64,000 nucleotides of DNA. Origin: Carboxylicivirga sediminis. Lineage in GTDB: Bacteria; Bacteroidota; Bacteroidia; Bacteroidales; Marinilabiliaceae. The stretch spans positions 1 to 64,000 of the forward strand of contig NZ_JAGTAR010000028.1 of assembly GCF_018156225.1 (NCBI RefSeq). The letters are read 5' to 3'. This document shows positions 25,098-34,118 of the stretch, in pieces. The first letter of the stretch is position 1; each line of letters opens with the position of its first letter. The position numbers and the translations under genes were made by a program. The notes below the pieces were generated by a model that saw only the letters and a list, made by a program, of their open reading frames with translations, was not told the DNA's origin and ran no database searches.

Positions 25098-25871
25098 ATG
25101 AAAAAATTAGTTTTGATGGCTCTATTTGCTGTCATTGCGACACAGGTTGACGCCCAAAATAACCTAAGCGTCGACTGGGGAAACACGACTAACTACATTG
25201 CCCACGGTCGTACATTAAGTGCCAATCAGGCCTGTTTTCAACCTGGCGTGTATTATAGTTTTAACAATGGCCCAACTGTTATGGCCTGGTTCAGCCTTCC
25301 ATACGACAGACAATTTCATGCGCTGGATGAGTGGGACATCATAATCGATCACAGTGTTAATATTTACAAACGAGAACAGGATTGGAATATCAACCTGCAT
25401 GGCTATGTTAACTATTGGTATCTGCCCGTTAACGAAGAGTCGGACAAACAGAACTATTACCAGGGTATGAAATATAATGCAGGCATCCATTTTCCGTTTA
25501 TGTTATCCAAGAGTAACGGTCTGAAGCTAACAACTGGTTATGATTTTTACTACTATCATCAACTGGGCAGGGACATGAATATACGTGCTGCTGGTATTCA
25601 TGAATTTTTAATGAAATTTAACAAAAGTTACAAGAAGGTCAATCTGGAAGCTAAGTCTGTGATTAGCAACAATCAAGGAGCGGTAGATAACCGTATTGAG
25701 CCCGGTTGGGGATTCTTCTCACAACATTTGTCATGTTCCTTTAATATTAAGGCAATATCTTTGCGAACAGGTATTAACTATCAGAGAACATTAGAGGCTC
25801 TTGAGCCAACAGGAATAGATAAAGATCTGCTATGGTTCTCGTTAAATATCGGCAAGAGTTTTAAACTGTAA
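25098..25871 (+). CDS. Exported protein, probable outer-membrane beta-barrel
   Basis: A 257-aa protein with a signal peptide (1-19, ending VDAQ). The rest is made of short amphipathic, aromatic-rich strands such as DWNINLHGYVNYWYLPV, GLKLTTGYDFYYYHQL and LWFSLNIGKSFKL, with an aromatic/hydrophobic C-terminus. This pattern fits a small outer-membrane beta-barrel of about 10-12 strands. No named family is recognised. It stands alone with its own promoter and terminator, divergent from the TPR histidine kinase gene, so a functional link to that kinase is possible but unproven. Confidence 0.7.
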   Translation: MKKLVLMALFAVIATQVDAQNNLSVDWGNTTNYIAHGRTLSANQACFQPGVYYSFNNGPTVMAWFSLPYDRQFHALDEWDIIIDHSVNIYKREQDWNINLHGYVNYWYLPVNEESDKQNYYQGMKYNAGIHFPFMLSKSNGLKLTTGYDFYYYHQLGRDMNIRAAGIHEFLMKFNKSYKKVNLEAKSVISNNQGAVDNRIEPGWGFFSQHLSCSFNIKAISLRTGINYQRTLEALEPTGIDKDLLWFSLNIGKSFKL

Positions 25872-25920
25872 TTTCTTTTCATACCTAGCAAAGGTTAGGT
25901 TAATAATGGTGATAAAGGTG

Positions 25921-25955
25921 TAGAGTTGGTTCTGGCGAGCCAACTCTATTTTTTT
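25921..25955 (+). terminator. Terminator of the beta-barrel gene, overlapping the end of folK
   Basis: TAGAGTTGG (25921-25929) pairs with CCAACTCTA (25940-25948), followed by seven T. On the opposite strand this T-run encodes the last Lys codons of folK, so the convergent genes share these bases. Confidence 0.8.
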
Positions 25956-26338
25956 GCCCACACCTGATTAACCAACTCCTTCAAAAAATCGCGGGTGTAA
26001 TAATCATCATCTGTAATCTCATCATCGTAAACAACAATATCCAGATCAATTTCGCGCGGACCAAATTTGGGGCGGCTTCTATCCCTTCCCATTTTATCTT
26101 CTATCGCCTTTAGCTTTGCATTCAGTACTTCAAAAGGCATTTTCACCAGTATGAGCACCGCACAGTTTGAAAAATCAGCCTGTTCTGTAATCCCAATTGG
26201 TTGTGTGGTCATCACCTTAGAAGTTTTAATGACTTCTGCAATCCGATTAAGCTCATGCAAGGCTTCAGGTATTTTCGTCTCGGCACTAATATTTGAGCCA
26301 AGTCCTATAACGGCATATACTGCACGATCTTGTTTCAT
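25946..26338 (-). CDS. folK: 2-amino-4-hydroxy-6-hydroxymethyldihydropteridine diphosphokinase (HPPK)
   Basis: A 130-aa enzyme that transfers diphosphate from ATP to 6-hydroxymethyl-7,8-dihydropterin in folate synthesis. Recognised by the start VIGLGSNI, the pterin-binding region around QPIGITEQADFSN, and the HPPK signature DRSRPKFGPREIDLDIV with its Mg-binding Asp residues. It is slightly short for the family (usual 135-165 aa). It is the last gene of the run folM-like, folB, folK, which supports the assignment. The end of the gene overlaps the terminator of the convergent neighbour. Confidence 0.92.
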   Translation of the reverse strand: MKQDRAVYAVIGLGSNISAETKIPEALHELNRIAEVIKTSKVMTTQPIGITEQADFSNCAVLILVKMPFEVLNAKLKAIEDKMGRDRSRPKFGPREIDLDIVVYDDEITDDDYYTRDFLKELVNQVWAKK

Positions 26339-26358
26339 TGGCTAAAACTTAAAAGCAT

Positions 26359-26709
26359 TTATTTTTGAGCAGAAAGGGTAATCGAAACACTCTCGGAGAA
26401 ACGCAAGGCATGCAGCTTATCCACCTCTACTTCGACCGACTGAACCCGCTCATACTGCATAATAGTATCGAGAATCATGCGTGCCAGCGCTTCGAGCAAG
26501 TTAAAGCGGCTATTCTCTACCTTCTCAATAATTTGTTTAGTAATGGTGCGATAATCAAGGGCATCATCGGGCAAATCACTTAATTCTTCTTTGCCGCTTG
26601 CGTAGTGAATGGTGATATTCAGCATTACATCTTGTCGCTTACCTATTTCATGTGGATTAAAACCAACATAGCTCCGCAGCAACAAGTTCTTTATCTTTAA
26701 TTTACCCAT
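26359..26709 (-). CDS. folB: Dihydroneopterin aldolase (FolB family)
   Basis: A 116-aa protein that converts dihydroneopterin to 6-hydroxymethyl-dihydropterin and glycolaldehyde, or epimerises the related pterin phosphate if FolX-like. Family blocks are IKNLLLRSYVGFNPHE at the N-terminus with the substrate-binding Gly and Glu, LDYRTITKQI in the middle, and SRFNLLEALARMI with the conserved Glu. Its product is the substrate of FolK, encoded 20 bp downstream. Confidence 0.88.
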   Translation of the reverse strand: MGKLKIKNLLLRSYVGFNPHEIGKRQDVMLNITIHYASGKEELSDLPDDALDYRTITKQIIEKVENSRFNLLEALARMILDTIMQYERVQSVEVEVDKLHALRFSESVSITLSAQK

Positions 26710-26743
26710 AGTATAGTTTTTGGTCTATGGATAAAACGAACAA

Positions 26744-27463
26744 CTATATTAAATGTTGAGCAGAATCACAATAGATAATCTGGCCACTGATGTTTTCATT
26801 AGTAATAATCAAATCGATGGTTGATGCAATATTAGCCAGTTCCACTTTGTTTTTCAGTGGTGTACTTCCAACCACTGAATTAAAATAACTATCATCTTTG
26901 CCTTCCGGTGGTAGCACGGGACCAAGCGCTATACCATTCACTCTTATCTCGGGCGCCCATTCTAAGGCAGACATTTTGGTATATTCTGCCAAACTCTTTT
27001 TAGCTAACAGATACATGGCATGCGACGTATCATTGGTAATGATGGCAGTATCTAACAGGTTAATAATAGATCCATGTCCTCCGACTTTTCGATACTGCTG
27101 CCCAATAATCATAGGGGCATACAAGTGAATGGCCATCATCTCTTCCATATCTTGCAAAGATACTTCTCGCAAAGTACCTGGCGCATAACGGCTGGCGTTA
27201 TGAATAATCACATCGGGTATACCATAATCGCCGAACACCTGCTTAATATATGCAGGTAGTTGCTTCCAATCGCTTAAATTGTAAGTCAAGAGAGTAAACT
27301 GCTGGTCAGGATATTTGTCACTCAACTCGGTCACTAATAGCTCCCCTTCCTTCTGGCTTTGATTAACATGAATCAGCACATCGTATCCAGCCCTTGCAAA
27401 ATGCTGTGACAGATACCTGCCTACGCGCTTGGCTCCCCCTGTAATTAACACCTGCTTATTCAT
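26744..27463 (-). CDS. folM: Short-chain dehydrogenase, pteridine/dihydrofolate reductase-like
   Basis: A 239-aa SDR. The cofactor motif reads TGGAKRVGRYL, with an Arg typical of pteridine reductases (PTR1, FolM) in place of the Gly of ordinary SDRs. The catalytic pair is in YLLAKKS (Tyr-x3-Lys), and RVNGIALGPVLPPEG matches the pteridine-reductase substrate loop. It sits directly before folB and folK, so reduction of dihydromonapterin or dihydrofolate is likely. Its ATG shares a base with the stop of the gene upstream (TAATG), which implies coupled translation. The gene symbol is assigned by motif and context. Confidence 0.75.
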   Translation of the reverse strand: MNKQVLITGGAKRVGRYLSQHFARAGYDVLIHVNQSQKEGELLVTELSDKYPDQQFTLLTYNLSDWKQLPAYIKQVFGDYGIPDVIIHNASRYAPGTLREVSLQDMEEMMAIHLYAPMIIGQQYRKVGGHGSIINLLDTAIITNDTSHAMYLLAKKSLAEYTKMSALEWAPEIRVNGIALGPVLPPEGKDDSYFNSVVGSTPLKNKVELANIASTIDLIITNENISGQIIYCDSAQHLI

Positions 27464-27924
27464 TATCCGTAAATTAGTGCAACAATCTTTTCTAGCCCAG
27501 CTTTATCAGCCTGGTCAAACGCAGAGTATTCCTTACTATCAACATCCAATACGGCTACCACACGCTTTTCCTTATCAAAAACAGGTACTACAATCTCTGA
27601 ATTGCTGGCCGATGAACACGCAATATGCCCCGGAAAATCATGCACATTATCAACAACAACAGTTTCTCCACTATTTATACCGGCCCAGCAAACACCTGTA
27701 TCCTTTTTTAACTTAAGGCATGCAACGGGTCCCTGATAGGCCCCTACCAGCAATTCACCTTCAATTAATTCATAAAAACCAGTCCAATAGTAATAGCTAA
27801 ATTTATGTTGCAGAATAGCATTAATTGTAGCCATGCGCGACACTGGATTAGTCGTTGCCTGAATGAGCTCTTTAATCTGTTCATATACGCGCTCGTATCG
27901 TTTAATTTTGCTTTGTTCGTTCAT
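27463..27924 (-). CDS. msrC: Free methionine-(R)-sulfoxide reductase (GAF-domain, fRMsr)
   Basis: A 153-aa GAF-domain enzyme that reduces free L-methionine-(R)-S-oxide using thioredoxin. The three functional Cys are at 69 (PVACL), 79 (TGVCW) and 103 (GHIACSSASNSEIVVPV), with the same 10- and 24-residue spacings as in the E. coli enzyme. The blocks YYWTGFYEL and VVAVLDVDS are also diagnostic. It is translated just before the folM-like gene. The link between folate synthesis and Met oxide repair is through one-carbon metabolism at most; cotranscription is the visible fact. Confidence 0.9.
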   Translation of the reverse strand: MNEQSKIKRYERVYEQIKELIQATTNPVSRMATINAILQHKFSYYYWTGFYELIEGELLVGAYQGPVACLKLKKDTGVCWAGINSGETVVVDNVHDFPGHIACSSASNSEIVVPVFDKEKRVVAVLDVDSKEYSAFDQADKAGLEKIVALIYG

Positions 27925-28027
27925 ATAGAATATCGCTAAGATTTAATCTAAGTATTTTTAACTTTTTTCTTCAATTAGTCAAACCCGAGAGGAATATCTT
28001 CCCCGAAATACTTTATTATTAATAAAA

Positions 28028-28058
28028 AACCGGTGCAAATTACAAATTTACACCGGTT
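28028..28058 (-). terminator. Terminator of the ECF sigma factor gene
   Basis: AACCGGTG (28028-28035) pairs with CACCGGTT (28051-28058), with inner AAATT/AATTT pairing. A T-run follows on the minus strand, just after the sigma gene stop. Confidence 0.8.
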
Positions 28059-28080
28059 AATATGTTTTCAAAACAGAAAT

Positions 28081-28581
28081 CTATTTATCCTTAAGCATTT
28101 CCTGCAACTTCTTACGGGTAAAGAATATACGGCTCTTCACTGTACCAATTGGTAAATCCAGCTTTTCAGCAATTTCCTTGTATTTAAATCCTTGCGTATG
28201 CATTTTAAACGGAATTCTGAATTCATCATCCAACTTCTCTACCTTGGAATTCATTTCCATTACGGCATATACATTTTCAGGTGTTTCGGATGCGTAATTC
28301 CTTTTATACGCCGCACGAATAGCATCTTCTGTGCTATCAAAAGTGCTCCTGGTTTTCTGCACTCGGCGATAGTTGTTAATAAACGTGTTCTTCATGATTG
28401 TAAATACCCAAGCCTTAAAGTTGGTGTTATTTACAAATTGGTCCCGGTAAGTCAAAGCCTTCAGCGTTGTTTCCTGCAACAAATCGCGGGCATCTTCATC
28501 ATTGGCAGTTAAACTTAATGCAAAGTACAAAAGCTTATCCTGCATGCTAAGTAATCGTTGATCAAATTGTACTGCGGTCAT
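28081..28581 (-). CDS. ECF-type sigma-70 family RNA polymerase sigma factor
   Basis: A 166-aa sigma factor with only regions 2 and 4. Region 2 includes DARDLLQETTLKALTY and FKAWVFTIMKNTFINNYRR; region 4 is FKYKEIAEKLDLPIGTVKSRIFFTRKKL. No anti-sigma factor gene is adjacent, which is unlike the sigma/anti-sigma pairs that control SusCD loci. It is a monocistronic unit with its own promoter and terminator, so it may be regulated by level or be one of the stand-alone core ECFs of Bacteroidota. Its regulon cannot be read from this window. Confidence 0.9.
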   Translation of the reverse strand: MTAVQFDQRLLSMQDKLLYFALSLTANDEDARDLLQETTLKALTYRDQFVNNTNFKAWVFTIMKNTFINNYRRVQKTRSTFDSTEDAIRAAYKRNYASETPENVYAVMEMNSKVEKLDDEFRIPFKMHTQGFKYKEIAEKLDLPIGTVKSRIFFTRKKLQEMLKDK

Positions 28582-28616
28582 ATCGTTGTGTTTTACTTCG
28601 TTACAAAATTGTTGAA

Positions 28617-28647
28617 CAAATATACTTCAAAAGAACATTTCTTACAA
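28617..28647 (-). promoter_or_regulatory. Promoter of the ECF sigma factor gene
   Basis: On the minus strand TATATTTG (28624-28617, exact -7 box) is preceded by TTG at 28647-28645 with a 20-base spacer. The leader would be about 30 bases. Confidence 0.55.
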
Positions 28648-28782
28648 TATTTTCAGATGCTTTTATCTTTTTTAATTTTAATCATTCTAAATAACAACAC
28701 CACACAATCCTTATACAACAACAGTTGCAGAACTAATTTAATGTTCAATCTAAATTAGCAACCTTTCAAAAAAAATTTAGAC

Positions 28783-28815
28783 AAAAAAAGAGGCACATAA
28801 TGCGCCTCTTTTTTA
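28783..28815 (-). terminator. Terminator of the T9SS protein gene
   Basis: AAAAAAGAGGC pairs with GCCTCTTTTTT across a short loop. It lies 18 bp after the stop of the 1318-aa gene and has T-runs on both strands. Confidence 0.8.
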
Positions 28816-28832
28816 TTCTCAAGTTGTTGTTC

Positions 28833-31800
28833 CTATTTAATTAATAGTTTTTGCTTATAAGTCTTACCATTAATACTCATGGTCACAATCTTCATGCCCT
28901 TTGGCAAATCACCCAACTGCAATTGCTGAGTCCAATTAGTTGAATTTTTATAGAAATCTCTAACCACAATAGCTCTTCCTGCCATATCATATACAACAAC
29001 GGATACCTCGCCTCTTTCATCAGACTCTAATGTCAAATCAACAAATGAGGTAGCCGGATTCGGCCCAACTTTAAATACATCATTGTCATCGCCCCTAATT
29101 GGACTGATACTTGTACCTGTTTCCTGTATAATTAAATCATCAATCACCCATCCCCATCCAACAGAATTTGCGTCGGAGTGCATTCTGAAACGAATAAGAA
29201 TAACATCTCCTGGCTCAAATTTATCATGAAGGTTAATGGTATGCTCAACAAATAAATCTTCAGAGTTCGGTTGAGAACTAATATTTGAATATTCATTGGC
29301 AGAATCGGCAAAATCTTTCCATTTATCATACTTATTGACATCATATCCGTCAGCCAATGGCACCCATGTCGAACCATTAACAGTACCTTCAACAACTACA
29401 TAATCCCAAAATTCCGGATCCCCGAATTTAGTTCCGACTTCTCCAGGCTCAACCAATGCTATATCTCTATAAGACAATATAGCATCCTCCCTATCATTCA
29501 ACACTTTAATAGGGTAGTTTAATACATAGTATGACTCTTTATTCTCAACATATGGGTGTGTCGAATGAATAGCAGCATCATTAAACAACATATCAGATAT
29601 CACAAAATCTTCCCCACTAAAGTCATTCCTTCTAGAAGCAAAGCTATTCATATACTTCTCCACGGCATCCTCAAACTGAGGGTTGGACATCCAGAGGTAA
29701 TTTGACTTCTTAACTTCTGCACCAACGTAAGCATAAACCTGCGTAGAGAGTTGACTTTTAAACGACTGAACTTCAACCTGCATACGAAACTCACCAGCGG
29801 ATACATCTTCATAAGTGGCTTGTAATTGTTCATCAATATAAAGTTCTACTTTATCGTAATCACGATATAAGTCAACCTTATAATCGAAATAACCAAGTGG
29901 CGACTTAGAGGCCGAAGTAATTACCGGAGGTTTAATAGTCTCCACAATTTCATTAAAATCCAATGTCCAAACTCCTAATCCATGTGTGCCCACGACCAGT
30001 TGTTTGCCAACAAATTTCATATCCCAGATACTAACGGCCGGTAAACCATTATCTGCAAAATGCCATGTAGCACCTTTATCGGTAGACTCAAAAATTCCAA
30101 TCTCAGTACCAGCCCATATAATATCTGTATTAAAGGGCATTACAGCAAGAGAATAAACTGCTACATTAGGAAAGCCATTCTGACTTTCTCCATTATTAAA
30201 CTGAGTAAGATCGGTCCAACTATCTCCTAGGTCATTTGAATAAAGAATTTTAGAATGGTTATTAGCAGCAAATAAAACAAATGCACTGCGTTCTTCAGTA
30301 GGATGAGCAATAATATCAGATATATATGCTCCAGCATTATCCGCCTTATTTCCACTACTATATGATTTACCTCCATTGGAAGATACTGCAATATCATAAT
30401 TAGCTGACATCGCGTTGCCTGCCCATATATATCTACTATCCACTGGACTAACAGCTATATGTGGATTATAATCGCCAGCAGGCCAGGTTCCTGATGGCAT
30501 CGGAGTTGATGACCAGTTAATTCCAAAATCATAGGACACCCATATTCCGGATTTTGCACCCACCAAAAGCATATCTGGAGCTGACATTTCGTTTGCAATA
30601 CGGGTTACAAAAGGTGAATTATCCTCACCCATATCAGGTATCCCGGCACTAAACCAGTTTTCACCTCCATTATGACTTATTCGTATATCATTATAATATA
30701 GCGATATGGCTATTTTTTCAGGTGAATTATTATTCCAAGCAGTTTCAAAACCATCTCCACCAAGTGCTCGACTCCAAGCTCCCAACTTACTACTTCCCTC
30801 GGGAGATAACCAAGTACCATTATCCTGTGTTCCGCCAATATAGACTTCAATATCCGGATGTTTTGACACTCCATAAAACTGAGTTGTTACATAGCCGTTT
30901 ATTGGGCTTGACCAGTTTACTCCACCATCATCTGACATTGCAATTCCACCATCGTTACAATTTACAATTCTAAATGGTTGTCCTGCACTTTCAATAACAT
31001 GAAGATTATGATGATCAGCATGAGCATAGGTAGGGCTGCTCGTATTTTCATACCATACTGTCAATTGCTCTGAAGAAATGCTTCTGCTTTTTAGTTCATA
31101 TTTATCCAGAACTATACTAACATTCGGAATCGCATTTACATCCCAAATTAGTCCGTTTGCCATTGCAGGGTTAACACTGATTATTCGTTTCGTATCAACT
31201 CCTCCATCGATTCCAATTTCCGAATCTGCAGCACCAGCATTGTAGGCCAATGAATGCACATAAATTTGCTCATAAGAGTTTTCAGTAAGATTATACTCAC
31301 CATTATTATCATGATCCCTAAAAGAAACCATTAGCTGTTCACCTGTTTCATTATCTGTCACAACGAAAGGAACATCTACATAGTCCTTATAAGTATACGA
31401 AGATGATGATGGGTTAGCAACCTCTCCAGCCGAATCAGTGAATCTGTGAGCTTTCTGTGAGTTACCAGTACCAAACTGTATTTTAACATCCCGGAATAAA
31501 TCAGTTTTGGCAAAATCAACATTAACGCCACCACCCAGGTATTGTCCTTCAATATTAAGAAATGTAAATATCTCCGAAGTACCATCTATAATATCGTACA
31601 CGTCAGTCCCCTGACCAGAAACCTTAGCCCCGACAACCACCTTATGCAAATCCAAACCACCTACAAACAATTGACTTTTTATAGAAGGGTGAGCTACCAT
31701 TGTATTATTGTACCATCCTTGTCCTGATAAAAATACAACCTTTTCTTCAGGCGTACTTTCAAGCCAATTATCACCACCATCTGTTGAAATATACAGGTTA

Positions 31801-32789
31801 GATTGCGATGTTAAGGCATACATATAATCCGAATCAACTGTTGACAAACATAGTTCAATTCTACCTTCACTTATTTCTTTAGCCATCAACCAATTCTCTC
31901 CACCATCAATAGAACTAATAATTCCTTTTCCATTAACAGCTGCGAATTGCTTATTAAAATCACCAGACAAACATCTAATATCCTGAATTTTACTTGCACC
32001 CAAACTATATTTTTCTTTCCAAGTTGCACCACCATCGAGCGTTTTGAATATACCCGTATTGGTAACAACAACCACTTCATTTTCATCATCTGGATTAACA
32101 ATCATCCGATTAACATACTCAAAATTTGAGTCACCTATGGTTGAGCCTAACTGTACCCAGTTTTCACCTTTATCAGTTGACTTAAAAATTCCATTTCCCT
32201 TTATCGCGTCAAGGTTGCCAAACCCCTCACCAGTACCAGCATAGATAACAGAAGTGTTTGACTGGGCCATCGCCAGACAACTAACAGCCAGATTTGGCCA
32301 TTCCGGGGTTAAACTTGTCCAGTTTGTTCCCGTATCAGTTGTTTTCCAAACTCCACCTCCAACAGGTCCAACAAACCATGTATTACCAGTAGCATCATCC
32401 GGATCTGCAATAAACCCACGCGTTCTGCCCCCTACATTCCCTGGCCCCCTTTCTTTCCAATCTAAACTAACGGATGCTTTTAAGCCATTTACTTTCCTGG
32501 CTTTTTTAAGTTCAAGTAAAGCCTGATTAAATAAATAGTTGTTATCTGGTTCACCACCCGTTTTAAGCAAATGAATATACTCTAAAAACTTATCTGGCTT
32601 ATCTTGCTTGGCATAACCTTGTTTTCGTCTTTCGATTTTTTTCTGCACCTGATCTGCAATCAGTTCTTCAGAGGTATACCCATTTTTTTTACTGAACTTT
32701 TTTATTTTCCCCTCTGGCCTTTGTTGAAGAACAACTGTAATACTAATAATTGCAATTACAGCTAAAAATAAAGTCAAAAATTTTCTCAT
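28833..32789 (-). CDS. Large secreted Asp-box (sortilin/BNR-like) protein with T9SS sorting domain
   Basis: A 1318-aa secreted protein. A signal peptide (1-20) leads into a region with at least nine Asp-box motifs (S-x-D-x-G-x-x-W), such as STDKGENW, SIDGGENW, STDGGDNW, SDDGGVNW, SHNGGENW, SYDFGINW, SNDLGDSW and STDKGATW, between about 180 and 960. These build beta-propellers of the VPS10/sortilin or BNR kind. A jelly-roll-like segment ends in GWGWVIDDLIIQ, and the last 80 residues (VGPNPATSFVDLTL ... KTYKQKLLIK) are a type-A T9SS sorting domain. It should be exported and attached to the cell surface or released. Binding or hydrolysis of a glycan or protein is possible; no catalytic residues can be assigned. 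A small lipoprotein gene precedes it by 30 bp. Confidence 0.88.
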   Translation of the reverse strand: MRKFLTLFLAVIAIISITVVLQQRPEGKIKKFSKKNGYTSEELIADQVQKKIERRKQGYAKQDKPDKFLEYIHLLKTGGEPDNNYLFNQALLELKKARKVNGLKASVSLDWKERGPGNVGGRTRGFIADPDDATGNTWFVGPVGGGVWKTTDTGTNWTSLTPEWPNLAVSCLAMAQSNTSVIYAGTGEGFGNLDAIKGNGIFKSTDKGENWVQLGSTIGDSNFEYVNRMIVNPDDENEVVVVTNTGIFKTLDGGATWKEKYSLGASKIQDIRCLSGDFNKQFAAVNGKGIISSIDGGENWLMAKEISEGRIELCLSTVDSDYMYALTSQSNLYISTDGGDNWLESTPEEKVVFLSGQGWYNNTMVAHPSIKSQLFVGGLDLHKVVVGAKVSGQGTDVYDIIDGTSEIFTFLNIEGQYLGGGVNVDFAKTDLFRDVKIQFGTGNSQKAHRFTDSAGEVANPSSSSYTYKDYVDVPFVVTDNETGEQLMVSFRDHDNNGEYNLTENSYEQIYVHSLAYNAGAADSEIGIDGGVDTKRIISVNPAMANGLIWDVNAIPNVSIVLDKYELKSRSISSEQLTVWYENTSSPTYAHADHHNLHVIESAGQPFRIVNCNDGGIAMSDDGGVNWSSPINGYVTTQFYGVSKHPDIEVYIGGTQDNGTWLSPEGSSKLGAWSRALGGDGFETAWNNNSPEKIAISLYYNDIRISHNGGENWFSAGIPDMGEDNSPFVTRIANEMSAPDMLLVGAKSGIWVSYDFGINWSSTPMPSGTWPAGDYNPHIAVSPVDSRYIWAGNAMSANYDIAVSSNGGKSYSSGNKADNAGAYISDIIAHPTEERSAFVLFAANNHSKILYSNDLGDSWTDLTQFNNGESQNGFPNVAVYSLAVMPFNTDIIWAGTEIGIFESTDKGATWHFADNGLPAVSIWDMKFVGKQLVVGTHGLGVWTLDFNEIVETIKPPVITSASKSPLGYFDYKVDLYRDYDKVELYIDEQLQATYEDVSAGEFRMQVEVQSFKSQLSTQVYAYVGAEVKKSNYLWMSNPQFEDAVEKYMNSFASRRNDFSGEDFVISDMLFNDAAIHSTHPYVENKESYYVLNYPIKVLNDREDAILSYRDIALVEPGEVGTKFGDPEFWDYVVVEGTVNGSTWVPLADGYDVNKYDKWKDFADSANEYSNISSQPNSEDLFVEHTINLHDKFEPGDVILIRFRMHSDANSVGWGWVIDDLIIQETGTSISPIRGDDNDVFKVGPNPATSFVDLTLESDERGEVSVVVYDMAGRAIVVRDFYKNSTNWTQQLQLGDLPKGMKIVTMSINGKTYKQKLLIK

Positions 32790-32819
32790 ATATTATATAG
32801 GTTTAAGTTATATGCCATT

Positions 32820-33230
32820 TTATTTTTTATAATCCTGTATATCAACCTTATAGTCAATCATCTTCTCATTGGTATTTGGATCATTAGAAATCATACCTGG
32901 TTTTGAATGAATTACCAATATCGTGCTACTTTGCCATTCTACGGTAGCATTATACTTTTGTTCACTGTATAGCCACTTCCTTTCTAAAACATCATAAACT
33001 GAAAATCGCAAGTTATTCCCCGGCATTTCCATAGATGGTTTATCTATCACATAGCAAAGTGCTAATGACTTTAAATCATTTAATTCTACAACAACTGATT
33101 CTCCCAATTTAGCAACCGCAATATCTTGGATGCTTTCATTATGAACTAAACTCTTTCCGCTACCACAACACACACATGTCATTGCAAGTACCGCAATGCT
33201 TAAGTAATTTATAAATAGATTCTTTCTCAT
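32820..33230 (-). CDS. Small lipoprotein of unknown function
   Basis: A 136-aa protein with a lipoprotein signal (lipobox around CVCCGSG, Cys near residue 22). The mature part (about 110 residues) looks like a compact beta-domain: VVVELNDLKSLALCYVI, LRFSVYDVLERKWLYSEQKY and SSTILVIHSKPGM. No family recognised. It lies 30 bp upstream of the large T9SS protein on the same strand and is probably cotranscribed, so the two may work together at the surface. It is divergent from the paralogue trio. Confidence 0.65.
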   Translation of the reverse strand: MRKNLFINYLSIAVLAMTCVCCGSGKSLVHNESIQDIAVAKLGESVVVELNDLKSLALCYVIDKPSMEMPGNNLRFSVYDVLERKWLYSEQKYNATVEWQSSTILVIHSKPGMISNDPNTNEKMIDYKVDIQDYKK

Positions 33231-33430
33231 AATTCGAGGATTAAAAACATGTAAATATACTAAACCTGCCCATGTAACAGCAGCCTTTTGTCAAAAAGAC
33301 TCATTAATAGCAACCCGATTTCATAAAGCCATAACGAATTATAAACTATTACATTGCAGTCATCTAATATATTTTTTGTACATTTAATAAACAATGACCA
33401 TTATTAGCTATTGACCCTAAATTTAATGTA

Positions 33431-34111
33431 ATGAAAGCTTTTTTTCCTACAACGCTCCTTCTAACTTGCATTATTGCAGTCAACGCTCAAATCAATCCCT
33501 CCTTCACACGTTGGGAACCCCGCGAAATAGAAGATATTCGGCTTGATGAAATAACCGGAAGCCCATACCTCATAGATTCATTTCAAAATGGCTTTATTCT
33601 TTTGGAATCAGAACTATTAATTCCATTAAAACTAAGATACAACATCCATACAGATGCCATAGAATTCAGACACGATGAAAAAACCTATCAATTGCAGAGC
33701 CATCCAAATATTAAAATGATTACGATTGCTGATCGTGTATTTCAGTTTCTTGAGTTCAAGAAATCTAATACAAAAACCCAAAAGAGCTATCTTGAATTAA
33801 TAGCTGACGGAAAAGTTAGCTTGTATTGCAGACACCAAACACAGTACTATCCTAACAGGCCAAATCAAGAAATTGGTGATTCGTATAACGGCCTTAAAAA
33901 ACCAGAGTATATAACTCAAAGTCTTTCGTATTTTTCAAAGTTGGACAATGAAATGCCTGTTGAGTTCAATTCTCCTAAACAACTTTATACACTATTGAAC
34001 TCAACCATCAAGGATCAGGCGGAAATTATTAGTGAAAAAAACAAAACTCGCTTCTGGAATAAGAACGATTTAATTGACTTATTTAATCAACTTAACAACC
34101 CGAATAAATAG
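33431..34111 (+). CDS. Exported protein of unknown family, tandem paralogue 1 of 3
   Basis: A 226-aa protein with a signal peptide (1-19, ending VNAQ). It is the first of three adjacent homologues. Shared blocks, in order: a LDEITGSPYL-like opening, an LRYN(I/V)xxDAIEF strand, an RVFQFLEF-(K)KSN turn, YLEL...GKVSLYCRxxTQYYP, and a C-terminal FWNKNDLIDLF close. I recognise no named family. The pattern YNxxxDxIEF...Y is reminiscent of small Bacteroidota exported proteins of unknown role. It is followed directly by paralogue 2 (7 bp between stop and start). Confidence 0.72.
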   Translation: MKAFFPTTLLLTCIIAVNAQINPSFTRWEPREIEDIRLDEITGSPYLIDSFQNGFILLESELLIPLKLRYNIHTDAIEFRHDEKTYQLQSHPNIKMITIADRVFQFLEFKKSNTKTQKSYLELIADGKVSLYCRHQTQYYPNRPNQEIGDSYNGLKKPEYITQSLSYFSKLDNEMPVEFNSPKQLYTLLNSTIKDQAEIISEKNKTRFWNKNDLIDLFNQLNNPNK

Positions 34112-34118
34112 GAATGAC

